The notes beneath the pieces are model-generated. The model searched no databases. It saw only the letters and a program-made list of their open reading frames with translations, and was not told the origin of the DNA. Position numbers and translations under genes: made by a program. DNA of 64,000 nucleotides. It comes from Larsenimonas salina (GTDB lineage Bacteria; Pseudomonadota; Gammaproteobacteria; Pseudomonadales; Halomonadaceae). Below are positions 17,535-26,467 of this stretch, piece after piece. Position 1 is the stretch's first letter, and every line of letters begins with the position of its first letter. Where the stretch lies: the NCBI RefSeq assembly GCF_023736155.1, contig NZ_JAMLJJ010000002.1, forward strand, positions 62,001-126,000, written 5' to 3'.

Positions 17535-17563
17535 TTCCGGGCCGATCCTGATCCTTGAAACGA

Positions 17564-17584
17564 GGGCCGCCGATGCGGCGGCCC
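17564..17584. terminator. Bidirectional hairpin between HDOD gene and ABC transporter operon
   Basis: A perfect 9-bp stem (GGGCCGCCG / CGGCGGCCC) with a 3-base loop sits exactly between two convergent genes, adjoining the ABC ATPase stop codon. Flanking T tracts are short on both strands, so it is a moderate terminator at best. Confidence 0.55.
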
Positions 17585-18340
17585 TTACTCTGAAGACGCC
17601 GCCTGTGGGCCCAACACCTTTCTCAGGAAGTTTCTCGTCCGCGGGTCCTTCGGAGCACTGAACAGCGCTTCCGGCGGCCCCTGCTCGACGATGTTGCCAC
17701 CGGACATGAAAATCACCCGGTCGGCCACATCGCGGGCGAACTGCATTTCGTGGGTGACCACCAGCATGGTCTGACGCTCCTGAGCGAGCTGTTTCATGAC
17801 GGAGAGCACTTCGTCGACCCACTCAGGGTCAAGCGCGGAGGTGGGCTCATCGAAGAGAATCAGATCCGAGTTCGCCGCCATGGCCCGGGCAATGCCGACG
17901 CGCTGCTGCTGTCCGCCGGACAGCGCCGCCGGGTAGGCCGTGTGCTTGTCGTTAAGCCCCACACGGTCGAGCAGCTCGCCGGCGCGGGCGTGCGCCTTCG
18001 CCTTCGGCCAGCCATCCACCACGATCAGCCGTTCGGCCACGTTCTCGAGCGCGTTCTTGTTGGCAAACAGGGCGTAGTTCTGAAACACGAACGCCGTCTT
18101 GCGTCTGAGCGTCAGTCGGTCATCGTTCGAGACGCGGTCAAAATCGACGTGATGCCCGCCCAGCGTGATATGGCCCTGATCCGGGGATTCCAGCATGTTG
18201 ATGCAGCGTAAAAGGGTGGATTTCCCCGTACCGCTTGGCCCGATGACCACGATGATCTCGCCTTGCTCGATGTCGAGGTCGATGCCATTGAGCACCGGCG
18301 TATCGCCGAAAAACTTGGTGAGTCCGCGCACGGTGATCAT
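17585..18340 (-). CDS. Polar amino acid ABC transporter, ATP-binding protein
   Basis: A 251-residue ATPase of the GlnQ/TcyN type. Walker [10 protein letters not shown] (34-42), Q-loop FQNYALF, signature LSGGQQQRV, Walker [13 protein letters not shown] and the switch His in VVTHEM are all present. The start at 18340 overlaps the permease stop as ATGA; a longer frame to 18412 lies inside the permease gene. It is the last gene of a three-gene binding protein/permease/ATPase operon. The resemblance is closest to cystine/cysteine-type importers, but the ligand is not certain. Confidence 0.9.
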   Translation of the reverse strand: MITVRGLTKFFGDTPVLNGIDLDIEQGEIIVVIGPSGTGKSTLLRCINMLESPDQGHITLGGHHVDFDRVSNDDRLTLRRKTAFVFQNYALFANKNALENVAERLIVVDGWPKAKAHARAGELLDRVGLNDKHTAYPAALSGGQQQRVGIARAMAANSDLILFDEPTSALDPEWVDEVLSVMKQLAQERQTMLVVTHEMQFARDVADRVIFMSGGNIVEQGPPEALFSAPKDPRTRNFLRKVLGPQAASSE

Positions 18341-19011
18341 CGTTGATAGGCCTTGTTGAGTTTGCGTTCCATCAGTTTCTGAATCCGCGACAACAGCTCG
18401 ACCACTACCCAATAGATCACCGCCACCGTCAGAAACGCCTCGAAGTAGAGAAAGCTGCTGGAGGCTTCCTTCTGAGTGGCGCCCATCAGTTCGGTCACCC
18501 CAAGGGTAAAGGCAAGCGAGGTCGACTTGATCATGTCGATGAAGTAGTTCATGAGCGTCGGCACCGCGATGCGGGTGGCCTGAGGCAGCACGATCCGGCG
18601 CATCAGCTGCGACTGGGTCATGCCGATCGATAGCGCCGCCTCGGTCTGGCTGCGGTCAATCCCGACGATGGCCGCACGGATCGACTCCGCCATATAGGCA
18701 CTGAAATGCAGCGTCAGCCCTAAAATGGTGGCGGTCACGCCGTCGATCTTGACCAGCGATTCGATCAGCTGGGGCAGGCCGTAATAGAACAGAAACAGCT
18801 GCACCAGAAGGGGCGTTCCGCGAAAGAAGGAAATGAACAGTTTTGCCGCGCCGTTTATAAGCGGTGGTTGAACGACGCGGACAATGGCCAGCCCCGAGGC
18901 CAGCACCAGCGCACACAGCATGCCGGCGCTGGCCATGCCGAGCGTGATGGGAAGCTTGCCGAGCAGGTAGGGAAACAGCTCGGCCATGTAGCCAAAATCA
19001 AGAATCTGCAC
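18337..19011 (-). CDS. Polar amino acid ABC transporter, permease
   Basis: A 224-residue inner-membrane permease of the HisMQ/TcyL type with about five TM segments and the EAA loop ([23 protein letters not shown]...[10 protein letters not shown]) that docks on the ATPase. A single permease gene suggests a homodimeric channel. It lies 21 bases after the binding-protein gene and overlaps the ATPase gene by 4 bases. Confidence 0.9.
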   Translation of the reverse strand: MQILDFGYMAELFPYLLGKLPITLGMASAGMLCALVLASGLAIVRVVQPPLINGAAKLFISFFRGTPLLVQLFLFYYGLPQLIESLVKIDGVTATILGLTLHFSAYMAESIRAAIVGIDRSQTEAALSIGMTQSQLMRRIVLPQATRIAVPTLMNYFIDMIKSTSLAFTLGVTELMGATQKEASSSFLYFEAFLTVAVIYWVVVELLSRIQKLMERKLNKAYQR

Positions 19012-19032
19012 GATCGGCCTCGTATTTACTGC

Positions 19033-19785
19033 TTAGGGAGAGGTGATGTCGGCGTCGAACCATTTTTCTGAAATGGTCTTCAGCGTGCCATCCTGCCTGA
19101 GCTCGGTCAGCGCCTCATCGACGCGGTCTCTGAGCGCAAGGCCGTCCTTGGTGTCACGAAACGGCAGGGCGTTTTCGATCTTGGAAAACGGCTGGCCTGC
19201 CAGTTGCAGTGGCATCGGGGTTTGCTTGATGACCTGAGTGGCGCTGACCCGGTCCATCACGAACGCGTCCGACCGGCCAAGCGCCACGTCCTGTTCGACG
19301 TTGCTGTCGTAGGTCTTGATCGTGATCTTGTCGGCGTTGGGCAGCTGTTCGAGAAGCTGTTCGTAGTTGGTGCCAAGGTTCACGGCAACGGTCTTGCCCG
19401 AAAGATCTTCCGGCCCATGGATCGAGTCGTTGCCTTTTTTGACCACGACCTGAGCGCCGTCATAGACATAGGGCTGGGTGAAGGCGTACTTGGCCTTGCG
19501 CGCGTCGGTGATGGTGATCTGGTTGGCGATGGTATCGACCCGGCCTGAATCCAGCATGCCGGCAAGGCCCGAGAAGCTTGCTGTCACGAAGGTCACGTCT
19601 TCACCGATGCGCTTGCCGACGGCGTTCATCACGTCGATCTCGAAGCCTTGAAGTTCACCGTGTTTCGAGAACGTGAACGGGAAATAGTTGCCGGACATGC
19701 CGACCTTGATGTCGGCGTGGGCCGGGAGGGCACCCAGCGTCAGTACGGTCAGGGCAAGGGTGGATGCCAGTCGTTTGAATGTCAT
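19033..19785 (-). CDS. Polar amino acid ABC transporter, periplasmic binding protein (possibly cystine-type)
   Basis: A 250-residue family-3 solute-binding protein. The signal peptide (residues 1-24, ending LPAHA) precedes DIKVGMSGNYFPFTF, GFEIDVMNAVGKRIG, the ligand-loop GLAGMLDSGRVDTIANQITIT and GKTVAVNLGTNYEQLL. The start at 19785 is set by GGAGAG 7-8 bases upstream. It is the first gene of the operon; its promoter shares a 296-base divergent region with the aldehyde dehydrogenase gene. The cystine assignment rests on overall similarity to TcyJ/FliY proteins and is tentative. Confidence 0.88.
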   Translation of the reverse strand: MTFKRLASTLALTVLTLGALPAHADIKVGMSGNYFPFTFSKHGELQGFEIDVMNAVGKRIGEDVTFVTASFSGLAGMLDSGRVDTIANQITITDARKAKYAFTQPYVYDGAQVVVKKGNDSIHGPEDLSGKTVAVNLGTNYEQLLEQLPNADKITIKTYDSNVEQDVALGRSDAFVMDRVSATQVIKQTPMPLQLAGQPFSKIENALPFRDTKDGLALRDRVDEALTELRQDGTLKTISEKWFDADITSP

Positions 19786-20081
19786 TTGAGCACTCTCCAA
19801 TTGCAAATCGGTCTAGGGAACATGGTACGACAAACATGTAATACCGTCATAAGAGAATAAATTCATATGCGATTTTGTTTTATTTGATCGGTTCTGGCTT
19901 GTCCGAAACGGATGTTTATCAAATAGGCTCCCGGTGGTTACTGAATAGAGCTTGGGTGTTTATTGAATAGAGCTTGGGTGTTTATTAAATGGTGTCGTGG
20001 TGTTTAAAATAAGAAACATCGCGTGGTTCGGCCTCCCTGCGTGTTGCGGTGGGCCGGGCCATGAACAGACAGGAGTGCTTC
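19786..20081. other. AT-rich divergent promoter region with tandem repeats
   Basis: 296 bases between the ABC importer operon (minus) and the aldehyde dehydrogenase (plus). Bases 19830-19925 are unusually AT-rich for this genome and probably contain the importer promoter on the minus strand. The plus-strand side contains perfect 22-bp tandem repeats (19942-19985), then an AGGAG at the aldehyde dehydrogenase start. No gene is seen. Confidence 0.5.
19942..19985. repeat. Perfect 22-bp tandem duplication in promoter region
   Basis: The unit TGAATAGAGCTTGGGTGTTT plus AT occurs twice without a mismatch (19942-19963, 19964-19985). A diverged third copy follows (19986-20007, sharing the GGTGTTTA end) and a faint trace precedes it. 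The period of about two helical turns would place identical sites on the same DNA face. Confidence 0.85.
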
Positions 20082-21515
20082 ATGTATTGCGATACCCAGC
20101 TTTTCATTGACGGCCAATGGCGTCCGTCGGCGACGGGCGCCACCCTCGACATTGAAAACCCCGCGACCGAAACGGTTATCGGCCACGTGGCCAAAGCCTG
20201 TGAGGCTGATCTCGAGCAGGCCGTCACAGCTGCATCAAACGTCTTCAAGACCTGGAAGACGCGCTCGCCGCTCGAGCGCGCCAAGATCATGCGTCGCGCC
20301 GCCGAGCTTCTTCGTGAGCGTGTCGAGCGCATCGCCGAGCTGATGACGCAGGAGCAGGGCAAGCCGCTTGCCCAGTCGCGCGCAGAGCTTTTAGGTGCGG
20401 CGGAGACCATCGACTGGTTCGCCGGCGAAGCGCAGCGCGGCTACGGCCAGGTCATCCCGGCCCGCGCTGATGACGTGCAGCAGCTTGCGATCAAGCATCC
20501 GGTTGGCGTGGTGGCCGCGTTCACGCCGTGGAATTTTCCGGTCAATCAGGTGGTGCGAAAGCTGTCTGCAGCGCTTGCCACCGGCTGTACCATTATCGTC
20601 AAGGGCCCGGAGGAAACCCCGGCCTCGCCGGCTGAGCTTGTACGCGCCTTCAGTGATGCAGGCGTCCCTGCCGGTGTGATCAATCTGGTCTATGGCGTGC
20701 CGGCCGAGGTCTCCGAGTATCTGGTGCCGCACCCAAACGTTGCGAAGATTTCCTTTACCGGCTCGACGCCGGTCGGCAAGCACCTGGCCTCGCTCGCCGG
20801 TCAGCACATGAAGCGAGCCACCATGGAGCTGGGTGGCCATGCGCCGGTATTGATCTTTGACGATGCCGACCTTGACGCTGCCGCAAAGGAAATGGCGCAG
20901 GCGAAATTTCGCAACGCAGGTCAGGTCTGCATTGCCCCGACCCGGTTTCTGGTGCAGGCCTCGGTCTATGAGGCGTTTCTCGACAAGTTCGTTTCCGAGG
21001 TGCGCGGGCTGACCCAGGGCAACGGCATGAGCGATGGCGTGACCATCGGCCCGATGGTGCATGCGCGCGCCCGCGACAATGTGGAGGCGTTTGTCGAAGA
21101 CGCCGTCGAGCGCGGCGCGACCGTGCTTGCCGGGGGCGCCCGCGGCGACGGTGCCGGCTATTTCTTCCAGCCGACCGTCTTGAAGGACGTGCCGACGGAC
21201 GCCCGCGCCTGGAGCGAAGAGCCCTTCGGGCCGGTGGCGCTATTTAATCGATTCGAGACCTATGATGAGGCGGTCGCCGAGGCCAACCGGTTGCCGTTTG
21301 GACTTGCGGCCTACGCCTACGCCCGTGATCACCGCACGGTATCGAACCTCACGCGGGACATCGAAAGCGGCATGCTGACCATCAATCACAATGGCATCGG
21401 CCTTCAGGAGACGCCGTTTGGTGGCATCAAGGAATCCGGCTATGGCACCGAAGGCGGCAGCGAGGCGATCGAGAGCTACCTCGAGACCCGTTACGTCTCT
21501 CAGGGAGCGCGCTGA
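20082..21515 (+). CDS. NAD(P)-dependent aldehyde dehydrogenase, succinate-semialdehyde dehydrogenase-like
   Basis: A 477-residue ALDH-superfamily enzyme. The catalytic Glu lies in MELGGHAP (about residue 249) and the catalytic Cys in NAGQVCIAPTRF (about 283). The NAD-binding FTPWNFPVNQVVRKLSAALATG and FTGSTPVGK segments are intact. The length and N-terminus fit the SSADH/ketoglutarate-semialdehyde group, but the substrate is not proven; no GABA transaminase gene is adjacent. The start at 20082 follows AGGAG by 6 bases. It is monocistronic, ending in a strong terminator, with tandem repeats in its upstream region. Confidence 0.87.
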   Translation: MYCDTQLFIDGQWRPSATGATLDIENPATETVIGHVAKACEADLEQAVTAASNVFKTWKTRSPLERAKIMRRAAELLRERVERIAELMTQEQGKPLAQSRAELLGAAETIDWFAGEAQRGYGQVIPARADDVQQLAIKHPVGVVAAFTPWNFPVNQVVRKLSAALATGCTIIVKGPEETPASPAELVRAFSDAGVPAGVINLVYGVPAEVSEYLVPHPNVAKISFTGSTPVGKHLASLAGQHMKRATMELGGHAPVLIFDDADLDAAAKEMAQAKFRNAGQVCIAPTRFLVQASVYEAFLDKFVSEVRGLTQGNGMSDGVTIGPMVHARARDNVEAFVEDAVERGATVLAGGARGDGAGYFFQPTVLKDVPTDARAWSEEPFGPVALFNRFETYDEAVAEANRLPFGLAAYAYARDHRTVSNLTRDIESGMLTINHNGIGLQETPFGGIKESGYGTEGGSEAIESYLETRYVSQGAR

Positions 21516-21545
21516 GTTCACGCCCGCGCCGTGCTAGACTCCACC

Positions 21546-21570
21546 AACGCCGGCCTTGCCGGCGTTTTTT
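21546..21570 (+). terminator. Rho-independent terminator after the aldehyde dehydrogenase gene
   Basis: A perfect 9-bp stem (AACGCCGGC / GCCGGCGTT) with a CTT loop and a T6 tract. The stem sequence is identical to that of the pepD terminator. Confidence 0.88.
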
Positions 21571-21659
21571 GTTGATACAGGTGTGTCGGCGTGGATGTGG
21601 CGTACCGTCACGCCCACGTCGGCGCGTTGGTTCACGTCCGGTTCAATGGCGACTTTTTC

Positions 21660-22472
21660 ATGCCCGAATTACCCGAAGTGGAAACCACCCGTCGAGGCAT
21701 CAAGCCCTACGTCGAGGGCTTCGAGATCACCGAGGTGCGCGTGCGCTTTCCGACCCTGCGCATTCCGGTGCCATCCGGGCTTTACGAGGCGCTCGTCGGG
21801 CAGACCGTCGAGCGGGTTGGCCGCCGCGCCAAGTACCTGTGCATCGAGGCTGGACCGGCCAAGGTGCTGTGGCATCTGGGCATGTCGGGCAGCCTCCGGC
21901 TGGTCGAACTTGGCACGCCGCCGAAAAAGCACGATCACATCGACTGGGTGATGTCCTCGAACTGGGTGCTTCGCTACCACGACCCGCGCCGGTTCGGGCT
22001 GATCGATCTGGTCGATGACTGGGCAACCGATACACGCCTTGCCTCGCTCGGGCCGGAGCCCCTGTCGGAGGCGTTTGACGGCGATCATCTGTTCGAGCGC
22101 ACCCGAGCTCGCCGCGCGGCGATCAAGAACGTCATCATGGATAACGCAATCGTTGTGGGCGTGGGCAACATCTACGCCAACGAGGCGCTCTTCATGGCGC
22201 ACATCGATCCGCGCCGCGAGGCAGGCACTCTCGACATCGCCGAGTGCCTGAGTCTTGTCGCGGCGATCAAGAAGGTGCTTGCCGCCGCGATCGAGCAGGG
22301 CGGCACCACACTTCGCGATTTCGTAAGCGGCCAGGGTGAACCCGGCTACTTTGCCCAGCGCTTGAACGTCTATGGCCGCCGCGGCGAGCCGTGCCGCGTC
22401 TGCGGCCATGAGCTTACCGGTGAAGTGATCGGTCAGCGCGCGACGGTCTTTTGCACCTGGTGCCAGCGCTGA
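21660..22472 (+). CDS. mutM: Formamidopyrimidine-DNA glycosylase
   Basis: A 270-residue bifunctional base-excision glycosylase/AP lyase acting on 8-oxoguanine and formamidopyrimidines. The N-terminus MPELPEVETTRRG carries the catalytic Pro (after Met removal) and Glu. GRRAKYL holds the conserved Lys, and RYHDPRRFG, VGNIYANEALF and the C-terminal zinc finger (CRVCGHELTGE...FCTWCQR, C-X2-C...C-X2-C) are complete. The start is fixed by the need for Pro at position 2; upstream codons to 21591 are open but not functional. The ribosome binding site is weak. Confidence 0.95.
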   Translation: MPELPEVETTRRGIKPYVEGFEITEVRVRFPTLRIPVPSGLYEALVGQTVERVGRRAKYLCIEAGPAKVLWHLGMSGSLRLVELGTPPKKHDHIDWVMSSNWVLRYHDPRRFGLIDLVDDWATDTRLASLGPEPLSEAFDGDHLFERTRARRAAIKNVIMDNAIVVGVGNIYANEALFMAHIDPRREAGTLDIAECLSLVAAIKKVLAAAIEQGGTTLRDFVSGQGEPGYFAQRLNVYGRRGEPCRVCGHELTGEVIGQRATVFCTWCQR

Positions 22473-22627
22473 CCGCCCGGGCACGCGCCGCTGGGTGGCC
22501 GAGCGGGTGCGCCGGGGTGGCTTACGTCGGCGGCGCAGCCGTGTATCATTTGCTCATACGCCACTGACGGCGCGTTTCGTCGTCAGGTCATACTCTGGCC
22601 TCTGGCCCCAAGGATGCGAGTGTTTCC

Positions 22628-23833
22628 ATGTCCGATGTTTCCGTGACGCAACATTTAAGGCTCAAGAAAAACGCGGACAAGCGTTTGAAAGCCGGCCACC
22701 TCTGGCTGTATTCCAACGAGATCGACAACGATCAGTCGCCGCTCAAGGCGTTCGAGCCAGGGGCGCAGGCGATTGTTGAAGCCGCCGGCGGCAAGGCGCT
22801 CGGTGTGGCCTACATCAATCCGCACTCTCTGATCTGCGGACGCGTGGTCTCGCGTGACCCCAATGTCCGGCTCGACCGGTCGCTTTTAGTGCACCGATTC
22901 AAGCAGGCGCTGGCGCTGCGTGAGAGTCTGTTCGACAAGCCGTTCTATCGTCTGGTCTACGGCGAGGGCGATCTGTTGCCTGGGCTTGTGATTGACCGCT
23001 TTGGCGATGTGGTCGTGGTTCAGATCAATACGCTCGGAATGGAAAAGGTCAGGGACCAGATCATCGATGCGCTCAACAAGGTGATCGAGCCGTCGGTCAT
23101 CGTGTTCAAGGGCAACACCACCGGGCGCCAGCTCGAGTCGATGGCGCCTGAGATCGAAGTGGTGCAGGGCACCTTGCCCGAGCGCGTGCTGCTCGAGGAA
23201 AACAGCACCCAGTTCGAAGCCCGGGTGATCGACGGTCAGAAAACCGGCTGGTTCTATGACCACCGCATCAACCGCGCGCGTCTCAATGAGATGGTCGAAG
23301 GCCGGCGCGTGCTGGACGTGTTCAGCTACACCGGCGGCTGGGGCATTCAGGCCGCAACCCACGGTGCACGCGAGGTGATGTGCGTCGACGCCTCTGCCAG
23401 CGCGCTCGAACAGGTTAAAAGCAACGCCGCACTCAACGGGGTCGAGGACAAGGTGTCGACCCTGATGGGGGATGCATTCGATGTCTTGTCGGACCTGAAG
23501 GCCGAAGGCGAGAAATTCGATGTGGTCGTGCTCGATCCGCCCGCGTTCATCAAAAAGCGCAAGGACATCGCCAACGGCGAGCGGGCCTATGGTCGGCTCA
23601 ACCGCGAAGCGATGCGGCTGCTGGGCCGTGACGGCATTCTGGTCTCGGCGTCCTGCTCGATGCACCTGGCCGACGACCGGCACATCGACCTTGTGCGCGG
23701 CGCGGCGCGTCATCAGGACCGCAACGCCCAGATCGTTCACCAGGGCCACCAGGGGCCGGATCACCCGATTCACCCCGCCATTCCCGAGACCGCCTATCTG
23801 AAGGCGCTCGGTGTGCGCGTGTTCAGAGACTGA
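22628..23833 (+). CDS. Class I SAM-dependent rRNA methyltransferase (RlmI-like)
   Basis: 401 residues. An N-terminal PUA-type RNA-binding domain (LRLKKNADKRLKAGHLWLYSNEI...) is followed by a Rossmann methyltransferase. Methyltransferase landmarks are LPGLVIDRFGDVVVVQ, QKTGWFYDHRINR, the SAM motif VLDVFSYTGGWGIQAA, VVVLDPPAFIKKR (motif IV) and SASCS with a catalytic-type Cys near the C-terminus. This fits 23S rRNA m5C methyltransferases of the YccW/RlmI group; the exact target is an inference. It stands alone after mutM and is followed by a long inverted repeat. Confidence 0.85.
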   Translation: MSDVSVTQHLRLKKNADKRLKAGHLWLYSNEIDNDQSPLKAFEPGAQAIVEAAGGKALGVAYINPHSLICGRVVSRDPNVRLDRSLLVHRFKQALALRESLFDKPFYRLVYGEGDLLPGLVIDRFGDVVVVQINTLGMEKVRDQIIDALNKVIEPSVIVFKGNTTGRQLESMAPEIEVVQGTLPERVLLEENSTQFEARVIDGQKTGWFYDHRINRARLNEMVEGRRVLDVFSYTGGWGIQAATHGAREVMCVDASASALEQVKSNAALNGVEDKVSTLMGDAFDVLSDLKAEGEKFDVVVLDPPAFIKKRKDIANGERAYGRLNREAMRLLGRDGILVSASCSMHLADDRHIDLVRGAARHQDRNAQIVHQGHQGPDHPIHPAIPETAYLKALGVRVFRD

Positions 23834-23898
23834 GCCGCGCTCCTGCCCGCAGGCCGTCCTCTCGATGGCGGCTCGGGCAGCGCGGTTACGTACGACTC

Positions 23899-23946
23899 AT
23901 TCGGCCGAACGGCGTCTATCAAGGGCGCCCTTCGGCCGAATCGATT
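23899..23946 (+). terminator. Inverted repeat with T tract; also paired palindromes before the YeeE gene
   Basis: ATTCGGCCGAA (23899-23909) and TTCGGCCGAAT (23931-23941) form a perfect 11-bp stem with a 21-base loop, followed by CGATTTTT. This can act as a terminator for the methyltransferase gene. Each arm is also a self-palindrome (TTCGGCCGAA), so the pair could instead be two operator sites 31 bp apart. A second inverted repeat (CCGCGCT / AGCGCGG, 23835-23885) lies just upstream. Confidence 0.5.
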
Positions 23947-24007
23947 TTTAACCCTCACTCTCAGGCGATAACCACGCGCCATTAACGTGTTCGAACAGGA
24001 GGTGGGC

Positions 24008-25231
24008 ATGGCTCGCTTGAACGTGGTGGACGGGGCCAGCCGGCGCCCCATGATGCAAAAAGGGCCGGGCGTTATGGCACTTGCTGTGCTGGCCGTCGGG
24101 CTCTTGTGGCTTGCAGGGACGGTGAGCCCTGCACAGGCCGGGCTACTTCTGACCGGCGCCGGGCTTGGCGTGGTGCTCTATCACGCCGCGTTCGGGTTTA
24201 CCTCGGCCTGGCGTCGGGTGATCGTCGAGCGGCGCGGGCGCGGCCTTCGCGCTCAGATGGTGTTGCTTTCGGTGGCGGTGGTGCTGTTTTTCCCGCCGCT
24301 TGCCAGCGGGACGCTCTTTGGTCACGCCGCAGAAGGCTTTGTTGCCCCCATTGGCGTCTCGGTCGCGGTCGGTGCGTTCATGTTCGGGCTTGGCATGCAG
24401 CTCGGCGGCGGCTGCGCCTCGGGTACCCTCTTCACGGCCGGCGGCGGCAGTGCGCGCATGATGGTCACGCTTTTGTTCTTCATCCTAGGTTCGGTGCTTG
24501 CGACCGTGCATTTTGACTGGTGGATGGCGCTGCCCGCCTTTGCGCCGGTGTCGCTTCCGAAAATCCTTGGCCCAACCAACGGCATCTTTCTGAGCCTTGC
24601 GCTGTTCGGTGCGATCGCGCTGGGAACGGTCTGGCTCGAAAAACGCCGTCATGGTGGGCTGGAGGCGGTGTCTTCGCCGAAGACTCAGGGGTGGGCACGT
24701 CTACTGCGTGGACCATGGCCGCTTTTGGCCGGGGCGGTGGCGCTTGCCGTGTTGAACTTTGTCACGCTGTCTCTGGCCGGGCGCCCCTGGGGGATCACCT
24801 CGGCCTTCGCGCTATGGGGTGCCAAGGGGGCAAGCCTTGTTGGAATCGACCCGTCGAGCTGGGCCTACTGGCAGGCGCCTGATCGAGCTGCGGCGCTTGA
24901 TGCGCCGGTATGGCAGGACATCACCACGGTCATGAACGTCGGTATTATTGCAGGGGCAATGCTGGCGGCGGCCCTTGCCGGGCGATTCGCGCCAAATATT
25001 CGCATTCCTGCCCGCTCGCTGATTGCGGCGGTTCTTGGTGGGCTGCTGCTGGGCTACGGCGCGCGCATTGCCTTCGGGTGCAATATCGGGGCGTACTTCA
25101 GCGGGATTGCCTCGGGAAGCCTTCACGGCTGGCTCTGGCTGGTGTTCGCGTTTGCCGGCAATATGCTGGGCGTTCGTCTGCGGCCCTTTTTCTTTCGTGC
25201 GCCCTACACGCCGTCGGTGAAGGGATGCTGA
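24008..25231 (+). CDS. YeeE/YedE (TsuA-type) sulfur-compound transporter
   Basis: A 407-residue membrane protein with about ten TM segments in two halves. Each half carries a conserved Cys motif: MQLGGGCASGTLFTAGGG in the first, IAFGCNIGAYFSGIASGSLHGW in the second. This matches the YeeE/TsuA family, which imports thiosulfate or related sulfur species by relaying through cysteines. No TusA-like YeeD gene is adjacent. The start at 24008 follows AGGAGGTGGGC. It may be controlled by the paired palindromes about 70-110 bp upstream. Convergent with the diguanylate cyclase gene. Confidence 0.87.
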   Translation: MARLNVVDGASRRPMMQKGPGVMALAVLAVGLLWLAGTVSPAQAGLLLTGAGLGVVLYHAAFGFTSAWRRVIVERRGRGLRAQMVLLSVAVVLFFPPLASGTLFGHAAEGFVAPIGVSVAVGAFMFGLGMQLGGGCASGTLFTAGGGSARMMVTLLFFILGSVLATVHFDWWMALPAFAPVSLPKILGPTNGIFLSLALFGAIALGTVWLEKRRHGGLEAVSSPKTQGWARLLRGPWPLLAGAVALAVLNFVTLSLAGRPWGITSAFALWGAKGASLVGIDPSSWAYWQAPDRAAALDAPVWQDITTVMNVGIIAGAMLAAALAGRFAPNIRIPARSLIAAVLGGLLLGYGARIAFGCNIGAYFSGIASGSLHGWLWLVFAFAGNMLGVRLRPFFFRAPYTPSVKGC

Positions 25232-25256
25232 TAGACGTTGACTCCAGGCGCGGCGC

Positions 25257-26411
25257 TTACTCGGTTAGGGCGTGATGTGACAGACAGACTCGGTTGCGCC
25301 CTGCGTGTTTCGCTTGATAAAGCGCGGCGTCGGCTGCGTTGACGGTGGTGTCAAACTGCTGAACGAGCGTGTGACTGACGGCCACTCCGATGCTGACGGT
25401 GACGTCGAGTGCGCCGCGGGAGAGCTGAAACGGGAGCTTGGCGATCGCCAGTCGAACCGCTTCAGCGCGCTGCCGCGCTGTTTCCAGGGAGACACCTGGC
25501 AGCACGACCAGAAATTCCTCGCCGCCCCAGCGGGCGATCAAATCATTGTCACGAAGCGTCTGACGAAGGCGGCTGGCGAATTCGCTCAGTACCGTATCGC
25601 CATCGTCATGGCCGTAGCAGTCGTTGACGCTTTTGAAGTGGTCGATATCAAGCAGCAAAACGGCATTGACGCGTTCATCGCTCGTGCAGGTGGCGTCGAG
25701 GCGCGTGGCCACACCGCGCCGGTTGATCAGCCCGGTCAGCGGGTCCGTTTCGGCTTGCTCGATCAACTGTTGATTGGCCCACTCGCTGGTCATCGCGATC
25801 AGACCGAAATAGACCATGATGCTTGAGACCTGATCGAAAATCATCGGCCCCTGGCCGGCGCTTGTCATGGTCACGACCTTGTCGCTCAGGGCAATCTGCA
25901 CAAGGCCCAGCATGAAACTCAGTAGATAGCTTGTGAAGGCGGCGCCCACGACGTATTGCGACCAGAGGCGCTTATGTCGGGCCCGATAGATTTCGACCAC
26001 GACCAGCGCCGACCCCATGCCTGCCAGTGCATAAATCAGTGCTACCTCAAGCGCCATCGACCCCGAAAGCGCCGGAAGAATCGGATAGCTGATGCCGGTC
26101 AGCATGATCAGTAAAAGCGCCCACGCAAGCTTTCCGGGCCTTTCATAGAAAAGGCGCAGCCCGCTCCAGGATAGGGCCATGCTGGCCACGTAGGCGCCGA
26201 ACATGATGGCGCCTAGCGCGGGGGCGGGCATGGTGTTCTGGGGCACTGACAGCGCGATGAGCGAGCCAAGGGTCGATGCTGCAATCGCGCCGCCCCAGCA
26301 CCAGAGGTAACGTGTGCCGGGGCTCTTGGCGATCATGACCGCGAAGACGATCATAAAGCCCACTCGGCTGAGCACACTCGAGAAATGAAATGTGGTGATA
26401 TCAAGCTCCAT
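25257..26411 (-). CDS. Membrane-bound GGDEF diguanylate cyclase
   Basis: 384 residues. An N-terminal hydrophobic sensor region (about 12-205, six or seven TM segments) is joined by a short helix to a GGDEF domain (about 218-380). The active site reads GGEEF (296-300) and the inhibitory I-site RDND is correctly placed 5 residues before it (287-290), so an active, product-inhibited c-di-GMP synthase is predicted. DPLTGLINRRG and DIDHFKSVND are intact. I do not recognise the TM domain as a named sensor family. It follows the OmpW-like gene by 56 bases on the same strand, possibly as one transcript. No clear ribosome binding site is seen. Confidence 0.9.
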   Translation of the reverse strand: MELDITTFHFSSVLSRVGFMIVFAVMIAKSPGTRYLWCWGGAIAASTLGSLIALSVPQNTMPAPALGAIMFGAYVASMALSWSGLRLFYERPGKLAWALLLIMLTGISYPILPALSGSMALEVALIYALAGMGSALVVVEIYRARHKRLWSQYVVGAAFTSYLLSFMLGLVQIALSDKVVTMTSAGQGPMIFDQVSSIMVYFGLIAMTSEWANQQLIEQAETDPLTGLINRRGVATRLDATCTSDERVNAVLLLDIDHFKSVNDCYGHDDGDTVLSEFASRLRQTLRDNDLIARWGGEEFLVVLPGVSLETARQRAEAVRLAIAKLPFQLSRGALDVTVSIGVAVSHTLVQQFDTTVNAADAALYQAKHAGRNRVCLSHHALTE

Positions 26412-26467
26412 ACGGCGTGTGCTCTTGTCGGTGGGCCAGTCGGCAGATAATGAGCAAAGACATCACC

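Noticed and set aside
20824-20935. GGH in place of the common GGN in the aldehyde dehydrogenase active-site strand
   Set aside because: This ELGGHAP/NAGQVC.PTRF combination is normal for one ALDH subfamily, not a defect.
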